64,000 nucleotides of DNA from Phenylobacterium sp. (GTDB lineage: Bacteria > Pseudomonadota > Alphaproteobacteria > Caulobacterales > Caulobacteraceae): contig NZ_SCVD01000025.1 in the NCBI RefSeq assembly GCF_004297125.1, forward strand, positions 1 to 64,000, written 5' to 3'. Positions 1 through 12,056 of this stretch are shown here, piece after piece; position 1 is the first letter of the stretch; each line of letters opens with the position of its first letter. Under the pieces are notes generated by a model. It was not told the DNA's origin, searched no databases, and saw only the letters and a program-made list of their open reading frames with translations. The position numbers and the translations under genes were made by a program.

Positions 1-1168
<1,168 letters not shown>

Positions 1169-1169
<1 letters not shown>

Positions 1170-2296
1170 CAGGCGACTTCCTTCCGGCGCGCGGCGTGAC
1201 GGGCATGGGCTTCAAGCCACGCGTCCGCGAACCGGTTCCAATCTTGTTCGGTGGTGTCCCACCCGCCTGAGACGCGGATCGCGCAGGCGGCGAGGTCGCC
1301 CAGGCCCATGGCGGCGAGGACCGGGCTGGCCTTCACCTTGCCGGACGAGCAGGCCGATCCGGCGCTGACCATCACCCCGGCCAGGTCGAGCCCCATGACC
1401 TGCAGGTCGGAGGTCCAGCCGGGCGTGGCGACGCAGAGGGTGTTGGGCAGCCGGGGCGACGCTTCGCCGACGACCACGGCGCCCGCCGCCTGCAGGCGCG
1501 CGGCGGCCGCGTCGCGGAGAGCTCCCTGCGCGGCAAGGCCGGCCACCGCGACCTTAGCCGCTGCGCCGAACCCACTGATTCCCGGAAGGTTCTCGGTTCC
1601 GCCGCGCCGGCCGCGCTCCTGGCCGCCGCCGTGCTGGCGCCGGACCATGGTGGCGCGGGGGCCGAAGGTGAGTGCGCCGACGCCCTGGGGGCCGCCGATC
1701 TTGTGGGCCGAGACGGACAGCGTGTCCGCGCCCAGGCCCCGGCTGTCGACCGGGACCTTGCCGGCCGCCTGGATGGCGTCGACGTGCAGCCAGCCGTCGG
1801 CGGCGCGCACCAGCTCGGCGGCCTCCGCGACGGGCTGGATGACGCCGGTCTCGTTGTTGGCGAGCATCAGGGCGACGAACGGTTTGCCGTCTGCGGCGTC
1901 CCAGCGGGCCAGGCGCTCGCCCAGCCAGTCCAGGTCGGCGACGCCGTTCGCGTCCACCGGCAAGGTCTCCACCGGTACGCCGAGCGCCCTGGACGTTTCC
2001 TGGACGCTGTCGTGCTCGATGGCCGAGACGACCAGGCGCTTCGCCCCCGCCGCGACCGCACTCTCGATGGCCAGGGCATTGGCCTCGGTGCCGCCGCTGG
2101 TGAAGATCACCGTCGAAGCCGGCGCGGCGATCAGGGCGGCGACGTCGGACCGGGCCTGCTCCATCACCGCACGCGCCGCGCGGCCGGCCGCGTGGATCGA
2201 CGACGGATTGCCGACGTGGGCCAGGACGTGGGTGATGGCCGCGATCGCTTCGGGCCGCACCTTCGCCGTGGCGTTATGGTCGAGGTAGACGCTCAT
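1169..2296 (-). CDS. Cysteine desulfurase (IscS/NifS-type, class V aminotransferase)
   Basis: PLP enzyme that removes sulfur from cysteine as a persulfide and supplies the Suf scaffold. The 375-residue protein has the NHNAT-like opening [10 protein letters not shown], the PLP-stacking His in EHDS near 95, the Schiff-base lysine in SVSAHKIGG (Lys199) and the active Cys in [10 protein letters not shown] (Cys316) on the mobile loop. That loop resembles the IscS/NifS group I enzymes, not the short-loop SufS group. The ORF track extends this frame to 3727 by reading through the regulator; the true start is the ATG at 2296, which overlaps the regulator stop by four bases (ATGA). The gene sits between the regulator and sufB, the usual alphaproteobacterial suf arrangement. 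Group assignment is by motif only. Confidence 0.93.
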
Positions 2297-2721
2297 GCGG
2301 CGCGCCGCAGCCTTCCGCCGATCACGTCGGCCAGGCTGACCGAGGCCAGGTAGTCCTCGATCTTGTCGCCCAGGTCGGCCCAGAGGTCGTGGGTCAGGCA
2401 GCGCTCGCCACGGATCATGCAGCCCTGCCCGGCCTTCTCGCAGCGGGTGGCGCGCAGGGGCTCGTCCACGGCGTGGACAATCTCGGCGATGGTGGTGGTG
2501 TCGGCCGTGCGCGCCAGGCGGTAGCCGCCGCCGGGACCGCGGGCGCTCTTCACCAGGCCCTGGCGGCGCAGGCGCGCGAAGAGCTGTTCCAGGTAGCTGA
2601 GCGAGATCTCCTGCCGCGCGGCGATGTCGGCCAGGGCCACGGCGCGGCAGGCGTCGCTTTCGCGGCGCGCGAGGTCGGCCATCGCCATCACGGCGTAGCG
2701 ACCTTTGGTTGAGAGACGCAT
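2293..2721 (-). CDS. Rrf2-family Fe-S responsive regulator, IscR-like
   Basis: 142-residue Rrf2 transcription factor. The N-terminal winged helix begins MRLSTKGRYAVMAM and contains the wing GPGGGYRLA near 62-70. Three cysteines at about 94, 101 and 108 followed by His111 (C-X6-C-X6-C-X2-H) match the cluster-ligand pattern of IscR, whose ligands are three Cys and one His, so it probably binds a [2Fe-2S] cluster and adjusts operon expression to Fe-S demand. It is first in the operon with the desulfurase and sufB and is divergent from a hydrolase gene. The spacing X6/X6 differs slightly from the E. coli X5/X5 spacing, normal for alphaproteobacterial versions as far as I know. Autorepression is inferred from family behaviour and the candidate site upstream. 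Confidence 0.92.
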   Translation of the reverse strand: MRLSTKGRYAVMAMADLARRESDACRAVALADIAARQEISLSYLEQLFARLRRQGLVKSARGPGGGYRLARTADTTTIAEIVHAVDEPLRATRCEKAGQGCMIRGERCLTHDLWADLGDKIEDYLASVSLADVIGGRLRRAA

Positions 2722-2822
2722 GGCTTTGGGTCCGATGCAGTTTTCGCGCGCATCCGGGGCCGCCTATGTTATTAGCCCCGCCTCGCGCAGGGCTCCCAAG
2801 CAGGTCGCGCCGGATAGGCTGC

Positions 2823-2860
2823 GACTTAGGAAGACCCAGCACAGCAGTCAAGTATTCCGG
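2823..2860 (-). promoter_or_regulatory. Candidate suf operon promoter with IscR-like half-site
   Basis: On the minus strand the region reads GGAATACTTGACTGCTG. TTGACT serves as a -35 element with a 17-base gap to a weak -10 TAAGTC. The overlapping ATACTTGACT agrees with one half of the IscR type-1 consensus (ATAxxxGACT). The second half-site is not at the canonical distance, so this is a tentative call. A bound Rrf2 protein here would cover the -35 and repress the operon. Confidence 0.35.
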
Positions 2861-2878
2861 ACGGATGAGAGACCACGA

Positions 2879-3529
2879 ATGCCAGAGATAGTTCTGACCG
2901 GCGCAGCTGGACGGATCGAGGGGCGCTATTCCCAGGGCAAGAGCGAGACCGCACCGGTCGCCTTGATCCTGCACCCCCACCCCAAGGCCGGCGGCCAGAT
3001 GAACAATCCCGTGGCGGTGCAGCTCTTCCACCTGTTCATGAAGCGCGGCTTCTCCGTCCTGCGGTTCAACTTCCGCGGCGTGGGCCGGTCCCAGGGCGAG
3101 TTCGACGGCGGCATCGGCGAACTGGCCGACGCGGCGACGGCGCTGGATTGGCTGCAGTCCACCAACCCGGCGGCGTCGCAGTGCTGGGTGGCCGGCTATT
3201 CCTTCGGCGCCTGGGTGGGCATGCAGCTCCTGATGCGCCGCCCCGAGACGGACGGCTTCATCTCGGTGTCGCCGCCGACCAACGCCTATGATTTCTCGTT
3301 CCTGGCCCCCTGCCCGGCCTCGGGCCTGATCCTGCACGGCCAGAACGACACCGTCGTCCCGCCGACGGACGTGGAGCGCGTGGTGTCCAAGCTGCGCACG
3401 CAGAAGGGCATCGTCATCGACTACGACGTGGTCGAGGGCGCCAGCCACTTCTGGATGGAGAACCTGCCGGACGTGGAACGCCGGGTGGGCGACTACCTGG
3501 ACAAGCGCCTGGCGGCGAACCCGGCCTGA
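2879..3529 (+). CDS. Alpha/beta hydrolase, COG2945-like
   Basis: 216-residue serine hydrolase fold. The nucleophile elbow is GYSFGAW with Ser108; Asp157 (HGQNDTVV) and His190 (GASHFW) complete a plausible triad. The oxyanion strand carries HPHPKAGGQMNNPV, typical of this small family found beside suf/iscR genes in alphaproteobacteria. The ORF track starts at 2705, inside the divergent regulator; I use the ATG at 2879 because the family consensus (MPEIVLTG) begins there and the upstream residues are compositionally random. Substrate unknown. It is divergently transcribed from the Rrf2 operon across a 157-base gap. Confidence 0.85.
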   Translation: MPEIVLTGAAGRIEGRYSQGKSETAPVALILHPHPKAGGQMNNPVAVQLFHLFMKRGFSVLRFNFRGVGRSQGEFDGGIGELADAATALDWLQSTNPAASQCWVAGYSFGAWVGMQLLMRRPETDGFISVSPPTNAYDFSFLAPCPASGLILHGQNDTVVPPTDVERVVSKLRTQKGIVIDYDVVEGASHFWMENLPDVERRVGDYLDKRLAANPA

Positions 3530-3533
3530 CCCC

Positions 3534-3911
3534 GTGCCCGCGCCGGAGGATGCGATCCGCGCGCGGCGCAAGCTGACCAACCGGCTGATCGCGGCGCACC
3601 AGGCTGAGCGGCTGCGGCCGTTCTTCCTGCCCGACGTGACCCTGATCGTCGGCGATGGCGGCCTGATCCTGGGCCTGAACGCGGTGATCGAAGCGTTCGC
3701 GGCCCAGTTCGCCGACCCGACCTTCAAGACCTACATTCGTGAAACCGAGACCGTCAGCCTCGACGCGAAGGGGACTCGCGCCGCCGAGTCAGGCCGCTGG
3801 ACCGGCGTCTACGCCGATGCGGAACTGCGGGGCAGCTACCTGGCGGCCTGGCGCAATGTCCGCGGCCAGTGGGCCATCGAGAGCGAGCTCTACGTCACCC
3901 TGGCCGGCTAG
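3534..3911 (+). CDS. SnoaL-like / NTF2-fold small protein
   Basis: 125-residue protein starting with GTG four bases after the hydrolase stop, so probably co-transcribed with it. Segments AHQAERLRPFFLPDVTLIVGDG and ESGRWTGVYADAELRGSYLAAWRNVRGQWAIESELYVTL resemble the DUF4440/SnoaL cone-shaped fold, in which the last strand carries the W..ES.LYV pattern. Such proteins bind small hydrophobic ligands or act as cyclases or isomerases; no activity can be assigned here. Its stop overlaps the stop of a small opposing ORF (shared CTAG). Confidence 0.75.
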   Translation: MPAPEDAIRARRKLTNRLIAAHQAERLRPFFLPDVTLIVGDGGLILGLNAVIEAFAAQFADPTFKTYIRETETVSLDAKGTRAAESGRWTGVYADAELRGSYLAAWRNVRGQWAIESELYVTLAG

Positions 3912-4111
3912 AACCGTCTTTGCCGCGTCCGCTCCAGGGCGCTCACGGCGAAGGCCGCGAAGGCGGCCGACCGGCGGGCCGCGCTGCGATCGGGGGCGAG
4001 GCCACCGACCTGCGCGCCGTCCGGTGCGGTCAGCCGCCAGGACCAGGCCTCGCCGGCGGCTTCCAGGGAAAACGCAAACCCGCCGGTGCTGGGGGAGATG
4101 GGCTTGTCCAT
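3908..4111 (-). CDS. Small hypothetical protein
   Basis: 67 residues with the central segment GGFAFSLEAAGEAWSWRLTAPDG and an Arg/Ala-rich helical tail. The pattern of a short beta hairpin followed by a helix resembles small single-domain DUF1508-type proteins but I cannot confirm this. It lies 64 bases downstream of the histidine kinase on the same strand and ends head to head with the SnoaL-like gene. Codon use has the local GC3 bias, which supports it being coding. Confidence 0.5.
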   Translation of the reverse strand: MDKPISPSTGGFAFSLEAAGEAWSWRLTAPDGAQVGGLAPDRSAARRSAAFAAFAVSALERTRQRRF

Positions 4112-4175
4112 GCCGTGAAGGTCGCCCGCCGGCGTGCAGGTGGATCGCCGCGCGGTGTGGAGATTGGGTGCAGGC

Positions 4176-5735
4176 TCAGTCCGCCCTGGGCAGGGTCACC
4201 CGGAACGCCGCGCCCTGCCCTGTCTCGACCAGCTCGATCCTCGCGTGGCTGGCGGCCAGCAGCGAGCGGGCGATGGGCAGGCCCAGGCCGGTCCCGCCTT
4301 CGGCCCGGCGGCTCGTGAAGAAGGGTTCGAACAGGCGCTCGCGGTCCGCGGCGGGAACCCCCGGCCCGTCGTCGGCGACGGTGAGGATCACATCGGCGCC
4401 CTCCCGCGCCGCTGTCACCGTCGCGCGGCCCGCCCCGGCCTGGCGGGCGTTCTGCAGCAGGATGGTCAGCACGCTTTCCACCGTCGTGAGCGGCGCGGCG
4501 ACGGCCGGGATGTCACGCGGCACGTCCACCTCGACCGGAAAGCCGGCGGCGTCGGCGGCGCGGCGGGCGGGTTCGGCCAGGTCGGCGGCCGCGCCCGCCT
4601 CGGGCATGGCCATGTCGGCGCGGGCCAGGTCCAGCAGCCGCGTCACCAGCTGCGAGAGGCGGTCGCTGTCGCCGGCGATGTTGTCCAGGAAGCGGCGCCG
4701 CTCATCCGGCGACATGGTTTCGAAGTGGTCCTGCAGCAGCTCCACCGCGCCGCCGATGCCGGCCAGCGGGGTCTTGAACTCGTGGCTGACCGCCGCGGCG
4801 AAGTCGCGGAGGTAGCCGCTGCGCCGCTCGATCCGCTCGGCCATGGCGCGGAAATCCTCGTAGAGGTCGCGGATCTCCACGGCCGCCGTGCGCGGGGTGC
4901 GCGGGATCTCCCCCCCACCGCCCGCCACCTGGCGCGACGCGGCGCTCAGCGTCTCGATCGGCAGGGTCACGCCGCGGGCGATCAGGCCCGAGAGCACCAC
5001 CAGCAGGCCCAGGATCACACCGGCGGCCAGCGCGAACTTGCCCCGGTCCTCGTAGAGGCCGCGGAACAGCGCGCGGGGCGAACGCGACAGGAGGATCACC
5101 CCCTTCACCTGTCCGCCCACCACGATCGGCCGGGCATGGTGCAGGCGGATGCCCGACGCCTTGCTGAGCCATTCGAAGCGGTAGAGCGGACGGTAGTCGC
5201 CGTTCTCCCGCAGGACGGTGCGCGGCCGGCCGGCCAGGGCGGCCTGGACCTCGGGCAGGCCGGAATAGTCCTCGCCGTCCACCGAGACGCCATGACGGTC
5301 CAGCACCACGGCGGAGGCCAAGGTCGTGCGCGTGGTGCGCTCCATCACCGGCTCCAGCGCCCGGGCGACGCCCACGGCCTGGGGATCGGCGGGCTGGCGG
5401 GCGCGGGGCGGAACCGGCCGTTCGGGCAGCACGGGGTCGCGGCTGAGGTCGATGGTGGTGAACTCCGGCCGGAAGTAGCCGTCCGGCGGCTTCTCGGGCC
5501 GCGGGACAGCCGCCGGCGCCCCTGGCCAGCCGACGGCCGCCACCGCCGTCAGCGCCGCGCCCTGGGCCACCAGCTCGGCCTCGGTCTGCCGGACCAGGGT
5601 GTTCTCGAAGACCCGCAGCGAGATGGCCCCGATGGCGGGCATTGCGGCGGCGAACAACAGCACCCCGAACAGGATGGTGCGCAGCCGCAGCGCCGGCCAC
5701 CAGGGGGCGATCAGGTCCTTGATGCGCTCGATCAA
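4176..5735 (-). CDS. Sensor histidine kinase
   Basis: 519-residue inner-membrane kinase. Transmembrane segments lie near 18-42 and 235-255, framing a periplasmic sensor domain of about 190 residues rich in Pro and Arg. A HAMP-like linker follows, then the dimerisation helix with the phosphoacceptor His318 in AVSHEFKTPL, and a catalytic domain with N, G1 (DDGPGV) and G2 (GTGLGLPIAR) boxes. It starts with TTG, overlapping the response-regulator stop (TTGA), so the two are translationally coupled. The operon is completed upstream by a DUF4173 membrane protein. Signal unknown. The four-base overlaps throughout this operon argue strongly for the rare TTG start. Confidence 0.93.
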   Translation of the reverse strand: MIERIKDLIAPWWPALRLRTILFGVLLFAAAMPAIGAISLRVFENTLVRQTEAELVAQGAALTAVAAVGWPGAPAAVPRPEKPPDGYFRPEFTTIDLSRDPVLPERPVPPRARQPADPQAVGVARALEPVMERTTRTTLASAVVLDRHGVSVDGEDYSGLPEVQAALAGRPRTVLRENGDYRPLYRFEWLSKASGIRLHHARPIVVGGQVKGVILLSRSPRALFRGLYEDRGKFALAAGVILGLLVVLSGLIARGVTLPIETLSAASRQVAGGGGEIPRTPRTAAVEIRDLYEDFRAMAERIERRSGYLRDFAAAVSHEFKTPLAGIGGAVELLQDHFETMSPDERRRFLDNIAGDSDRLSQLVTRLLDLARADMAMPEAGAAADLAEPARRAADAAGFPVEVDVPRDIPAVAAPLTTVESVLTILLQNARQAGAGRATVTAAREGADVILTVADDGPGVPAADRERLFEPFFTSRRAEGGTGLGLPIARSLLAASHARIELVETGQGAAFRVTLPRAD

Positions 5736-6439
5736 GCCGGCTGGCCGAGGCAGGGGCCCAATCGGTAGCCGACGCCGGCGCGGGTCTCGACCACGTCGTC
5801 GCCCCCGAGAGCGGCGAACTTGCCGCGCAGGTTGCGCACGTGGCTGTCGATCGTGCGATCGGTGATGGCGAAGCCCGGGCCGTGCAGGTTGTCGATGATG
5901 GCGTCGCGGCTGAACACGCGGGCCGGCGCGCCCATCAGGATGCGCAGGATGCCGAATTCGGTGACGGTCAGGGCCACCTCCTTGTCGCCCCAGCGGGCGA
6001 TCCAGCTCTCCGGATCCAGGGCGAGCCGGCCTTGGCTCATGACGGCCTGCGCCGGCTTTGGCGCAGGAGCTCGGGCCCGGCGCAGGATCGCCTGGACGCG
6101 GGCCACTACCTCGCGCGGGCTGAACGGCTTCACGACATAGTCGTCGGCGCCCAGCTCTATCCCCAGGATGCGGTCGATCTCGTCGTCGCGGGAGGACAGG
6201 AACAGGATCGGCAGGTCGCCCTGGGCGCGCAGGCGGCGGCAGACCTCCAGCCCGTCCAGCTTGGGCATGTTGATGTCCAGCACCACCAGGTCGGGGCGCT
6301 GCTGCTCGACGCTGGCCAGCGCAGCCTCGCCGTCCTCGGCCTCGCGCGCGGCGAGGCCGGCCTTCTCCAGGGCGAAGACCAGGAGCTGGCGGATGTGCGG
6401 ATCGTCGTCGACGACGAGGACCTGGGGCATGGGGCTCAT
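5732..6439 (-). CDS. OmpR-family response regulator
   Basis: 235-residue two-domain regulator. The receiver has the acidic pair in VVDDDPH, the phosphoacceptor Asp55 in VVLDINMP, Ser/Thr switch (LSSRD) and Lys in VVKPFSPRE. The C-terminal winged helix has ALTVTEFGILRILM and TIDSHVRNLRGK. I start at the ATG at 6439 because it forms an ATGA overlap with the upstream gene; an internal ATG at 6430 (MPQVLVV) is also possible. It is the partner of the kinase immediately downstream. Confidence 0.93.
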   Translation of the reverse strand: MSPMPQVLVVDDDPHIRQLLVFALEKAGLAAREAEDGEAALASVEQQRPDLVVLDINMPKLDGLEVCRRLRAQGDLPILFLSSRDDEIDRILGIELGADDYVVKPFSPREVVARVQAILRRARAPAPKPAQAVMSQGRLALDPESWIARWGDKEVALTVTEFGILRILMGAPARVFSRDAIIDNLHGPGFAITDRTIDSHVRNLRGKFAALGGDDVVETRAGVGYRLGPCLGQPA

Positions 6440-7959
6440 GTTCCGGGGTTCGGGGTGGGCGTCAATGGAGCGGTGGGTTTCGGCGGGGGCGGCAGCGCCC
6501 CCTCGCAGTTGCGGCCGCTGCTTGCCGGCCGCGCGAAGGACTCTCCGGTCAAGGCCTGGACGCGTTCCAGCCGTCGGGCGTCGCGCCAGCGCCAAGTGCG
6601 CCACGCCGTCTGCTGGACCGCCACGTCGGCCGCAAGCATCCGGCGCTTCCAGGCGATGCGGTCGCGGAAGTCCCCCGGCGGCAGGCGGCGTTCCAGCTCC
6701 GCGAGGGAGACGACGCCCGCGCCCTTGAGGTCGCCGAAGTAGCAGACGTCCAGATTCACGCCCTTGCCCCCGACCTCGCGGGCGTGCCGGACGTTCCAGG
6801 ACGCGGCGACGGCGCCCAGGTCGACCACGCTGCAGCCCAGCAGGACCACGCCCGCGGCCAGGACGTTGGCGTTCAGCAGCCAGCCGGAACTCTTCCGCGC
6901 CAGCAGCCGCCAGCAGATCAGCGCCAGCCCCAGGGCCACCAGGCCCATCCACAACAGGGCGGCGATCCGCATCCGCGTCAGCGAATAGACCTCAATGTAG
7001 TCCAGCGTCCGCAGGACGGTGGAGGCGACCAGGAACAGGTTCTGCGCCACCCAGGCCGTGACCAGGATGCGGACCAGGCGCGAGTCCGCCGTGCGCGACC
7101 CGGGCCGCAGGAAGACCAGGACGAACAGGCCCGCCAGCACCGCCGTCGCGATCAGGGCGTAGGCGCCGCGGTGGGCGTAGTCGGCGAAGCTGACCCCTTC
7201 CGGCAGGCCCGCCCCGCTCCAGAGGAAGGCGACGTCGAGGACGTTCTGCAGGCCGAACAGGGCGTTGAAGACGATCAGTGACACGGTGATCGAGGCGGTG
7301 GTCACGCCCGGCAGGTCCACGTCGCCCTCCATGCCCGGCGCGGCGCGGGTGCAACGAAGGCCGCGGGGCCGCAACAGGGCCCACACCGGCAGGGCGACGA
7401 AGGCCCAGAACACCACCCGTCCGACGTCCGGCTCCGGCAGCGCCAGCGTAGCCAGGCCCTCGCTGATCAGCGGATTGGCGCTGGCGAACAGCCACAGGAA
7501 GATCGCGCCGCCGCACACCGGCAGGATCGCCGCCAGCAGGATGGCGGTGACCTTCAACGGTCGCGACCGCGCCCGGACCTTGAGGATCCGCTTCAGATCG
7601 AGCAGCGGCCCGATCAGGCTCTTGATCCCGGCCATCACGAGCCGCTGCGCCCAGCGCCAGGCGTCGTCGCCCGCGGCCGCTCGAGGCGCCAGCGCCGCGA
7701 CCGCCAGGGCGAGGATGCAAAGCAGAACCCCGACCAGCGTCGGGCGCTCGACCTGCACGGCGGCCAGGATCGCGGCGACCCCGAGCGCCGGCCAGGCGGC
7801 GCGGCTGGTCCGGACGGCCGGCAGGACGGCGACGCAGGCCAGGGCGAACAACGCCAGACCTAACCCCGGCTGCTGTTCGAACAGCAGCACATCGGCGGCG
7901 GCCACCAGGCCCACGGCCAGGGTCGCCTTGATCCAGAAGCTCGGAAGCCGCGCGGGCAT
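6436..7959 (-). CDS. DUF4173/DUF4153-type multipass membrane protein
   Basis: 507 residues with around ten hydrophobic segments, including ATLAVGLVAAADVLLF near the N-terminus and several in the middle, and a soluble Arg/Glu-rich C-terminus ending in a Pro-rich tail. The arrangement and the mid-protein segment FNALFGLQNVLDVAFLWSGAGLPEGVSFADYAHRGAYALI match the DUF4173 family, which is frequently encoded with a two-component system. Function unknown. It overlaps the response-regulator start by four bases, so it may be the sensor partner or the regulated product of that system (inference). Confidence 0.85.
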   Translation of the reverse strand: MPARLPSFWIKATLAVGLVAAADVLLFEQQPGLGLALFALACVAVLPAVRTSRAAWPALGVAAILAAVQVERPTLVGVLLCILALAVAALAPRAAAGDDAWRWAQRLVMAGIKSLIGPLLDLKRILKVRARSRPLKVTAILLAAILPVCGGAIFLWLFASANPLISEGLATLALPEPDVGRVVFWAFVALPVWALLRPRGLRCTRAAPGMEGDVDLPGVTTASITVSLIVFNALFGLQNVLDVAFLWSGAGLPEGVSFADYAHRGAYALIATAVLAGLFVLVFLRPGSRTADSRLVRILVTAWVAQNLFLVASTVLRTLDYIEVYSLTRMRIAALLWMGLVALGLALICWRLLARKSSGWLLNANVLAAGVVLLGCSVVDLGAVAASWNVRHAREVGGKGVNLDVCYFGDLKGAGVVSLAELERRLPPGDFRDRIAWKRRMLAADVAVQQTAWRTWRWRDARRLERVQALTGESFARPASSGRNCEGALPPPPKPTAPLTPTPNPGT

Positions 7960-8063
7960 GCGGAAGTCCCCTTGTCGGAGAACCTTCCTAGCGACGCCCG
8001 GTCGCGCCCTGCCCGAGCCGCCGTGCGCAGGCGGCCCGGTTCATGTGCAGAAGTTGTGCAGGC

Positions 8064-9857
<1,794 letters not shown>

Positions 9858-9931
9858 CGTCTTCCTCCGCCGTTATGTTATCGGCGTTCAGCCTGCCGAA
9901 CGAATGTTTGAACGGCAAGGGGGACGTTAGG

Positions 9932-10753
9932 TCAGCGTGGGCGCGGCGCCTTGCCCAGGTCCTTCAGCGGCCCACGATCCTCGATCTGCCCATCCACGAT
10001 CAGCCAGGCGTGATCGCCCGCACCGACGATCAAGGCCTGACGGCTCTGGAGCTGCAGGAAGACGTGCGTCTCCAACGGCGTCGGCGACACGACATGGGTG
10101 ACGAACGCCGCCACAGCATTTCCGGCCTTCGCATCCGGCTTTGGCATGACCATGCAGCTCGCCGTCAGGGCGTCCAGGGCCGTGACCGTCTTGCCATCGG
10201 CTGTGACGCTGAAGCGGTAGTGGCCACCGATGGGGATGGCCCCAAGTTCCGGCATTGGCGCGAGCAGCCAGACCAGCCACCCATCGCGCTCGGGATCCTT
10301 CAGGACGATGTGGTTGTAGCCGGTGCGGCAAACCGGCCGCCCCTTCATTGCGGCGGTGGCCGTCGTCCAGGCGGCGAAGTTGGCCTTCTCCTCGGCCGAC
10401 AAGGTCCGATCCGCCGGCTCGGAAACCTTGGTCTTGGGATCGGGGGTCACGTCGATGTCGTAGCCAGCCTCCAGACCTCGACCGATGTCCCGCAGGAAGC
10501 GCACGCGTTGGCCGGTCGGGGTGTCCTCGACAATCCAACCTCGCAGGCCCGCTGCGGCCGGGTCGGCGAGTTGCGGCCGCAGAGCATCGGTCGCGACCCA
10601 CGCGGCGACGTCCTGCCGGGCCATCGCCCGACCGAGCTTCTCGACCGTGGCGATCGGAAACTCGCGAATGGGCGCGCGGACAGGCGGCGGTGCGTCCGCC
10701 GCCGCTGCGGGCGACGTCAGGATCAGCGCCAGCGCGACGAGGACACTCCGCAT
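9932..10753 (-). CDS. Exported hypothetical protein
   Basis: 273 residues with a clean Sec signal peptide (MRSVLVALALILTSPAAAADA). The mature part is a mixed alpha/beta domain with two cysteines (VCRTGYNH and ASCMVMP), which could form a disulfide in the periplasm. I recognise no catalytic motif. It lies four bases downstream of the M20 peptidase gene on the same strand and is probably co-transcribed with it. Confidence 0.75.
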   Translation of the reverse strand: MRSVLVALALILTSPAAAADAPPPVRAPIREFPIATVEKLGRAMARQDVAAWVATDALRPQLADPAAAGLRGWIVEDTPTGQRVRFLRDIGRGLEAGYDIDVTPDPKTKVSEPADRTLSAEEKANFAAWTTATAAMKGRPVCRTGYNHIVLKDPERDGWLVWLLAPMPELGAIPIGGHYRFSVTADGKTVTALDALTASCMVMPKPDAKAGNAVAAFVTHVVSPTPLETHVFLQLQSRQALIVGAGDHAWLIVDGQIEDRGPLKDLGKAPRPR

Positions 10754-10757
10754 CGCG

Positions 10758-12044
10758 CTACTTCTTCAAGCTCGTCAGATAGTCCAGCGCCGTCAGCGCC
10801 TGGGCGCGGACGCCAACCTCCATGGCGCCCTCGTCCATCACGTTGAAGAACGGCGAGTGGTTCACGCCCTTCGGGAAGCCGATTCCCAGGTCGTAGAACA
10901 CGCCCGGGACCTTCTGCTGGTAGTACGAGAAGTCCTCGGCGCCGGTGATGAAGTCGATGTCGTCCTTGATCTTGCCCTGGGCGGCGCGGCTCAGGGTCGG
11001 CTTCATCTTCGCCGTCAGCGCCGGGTCGTTGCTGGTGACGGGGTTGGGCGTGTTCCAGACGACCTCGCCCTTGCCGCCGTAACGGCCGGCGATCGAGTCC
11101 ACCGTCTTCTCGATGCGGGCGATGATGTCCTTGCGCAGCGCGGGATCGAAGGTGCGCAGCGTGCCGCCCAGGGTCATGTCGTCCGGAATGATGTTCCCGC
11201 GCACGCCGCCGTGCACGGTCGCCACGGTCAGGATGGTGGGCGTGCGGGTCACGTTGATCTGGCGTGCGGCGATCTGGTTGAAGGCGAGGACGATCTCGGC
11301 CTGCATCGAGGCGATGTCGATGCCGGCCGAGGGATTGGCTCCGTGGGTCTGCTTGCCCTTCAGCCGGATCTCATAGCCGTCGGAGCCCGCCATCATCGGC
11401 CCGGAGCGCCAGACCAGCGAGCCGGGCTCGCCGGGGACGACGTGTAGGCCGAACACGGCGCTGGGCGCCGGATTGGCCAGGGCGCCTTCCTTGATCATCA
11501 GCGGGGCGCCGCCCTCCTCACCCGCCGGCGGGCCTTCCTCGGCCGGCTGGAACAGGAGGACCACCGTGCCGGGGATCTGGGCCTTCATCGACGCCAGCAC
11601 CTCGGCCGCGCCCATCAGGATCGCCACGTGGGCGTCGTGGCCGCAGGCGTGCATGACCCCGACCGTCGCGCCGTTGTAGGTCGCGGTCACCTTGGAGGCG
11701 AAGGGCGCCCCGGTCTGTTCGGCCACCGGCAGGGCGTCCATGTCAGCCCGCAGGGCCACGACGCCGCCGGGCCGGCCGCCCTTCAGCACCGCCACGACGC
11801 CCGTCTTGGCGACGCCGGTGCGGACTTCGAAGCCCAGGGCCCTCAGGTGATCCGCCACCAGCTTGGCCGTGCGCACCTCGTTGTTGCCCAGCTCGGGGTG
11901 CTCGTGGATGTCGCGCCGCCAGGCGACGACCTTGGGCTGGACGGCCTTGGCCTTGGCGAAGACCGCGGCGTCGAAGCTCTGCGCCGCGGCCGGCGTCGCC
12001 AGGACCAGCGCCAGCGCGCCGGCGATCCAGTGAGATTTGCGCAT
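10758..12044 (-). CDS. M20 family amidohydrolase, exported
   Basis: 428-residue dinuclear-metal peptidase/amidohydrolase with a signal peptide (MRKSHWIAGALALVLATPAAAQ). Metal-site signatures are visible: ALRADMDALPV, HACGHDAH and QPAEEG, and the late His in VNHSPFF. The layout fits the M20D group (IAA-amino acid hydrolases, hippurate hydrolase, N-acyl amino acid deacylases). Export suggests it acts on peptides or N-acyl amino acids in the periplasm. Exact substrate cannot be read from sequence. It follows anmK by 12 bases on the same strand. Confidence 0.9.
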   Translation of the reverse strand: MRKSHWIAGALALVLATPAAAQSFDAAVFAKAKAVQPKVVAWRRDIHEHPELGNNEVRTAKLVADHLRALGFEVRTGVAKTGVVAVLKGGRPGGVVALRADMDALPVAEQTGAPFASKVTATYNGATVGVMHACGHDAHVAILMGAAEVLASMKAQIPGTVVLLFQPAEEGPPAGEEGGAPLMIKEGALANPAPSAVFGLHVVPGEPGSLVWRSGPMMAGSDGYEIRLKGKQTHGANPSAGIDIASMQAEIVLAFNQIAARQINVTRTPTILTVATVHGGVRGNIIPDDMTLGGTLRTFDPALRKDIIARIEKTVDSIAGRYGGKGEVVWNTPNPVTSNDPALTAKMKPTLSRAAQGKIKDDIDFITGAEDFSYYQQKVPGVFYDLGIGFPKGVNHSPFFNVMDEGAMEVGVRAQALTALDYLTSLKK

Positions 12045-12056
12045 GAAACTTCCCCT

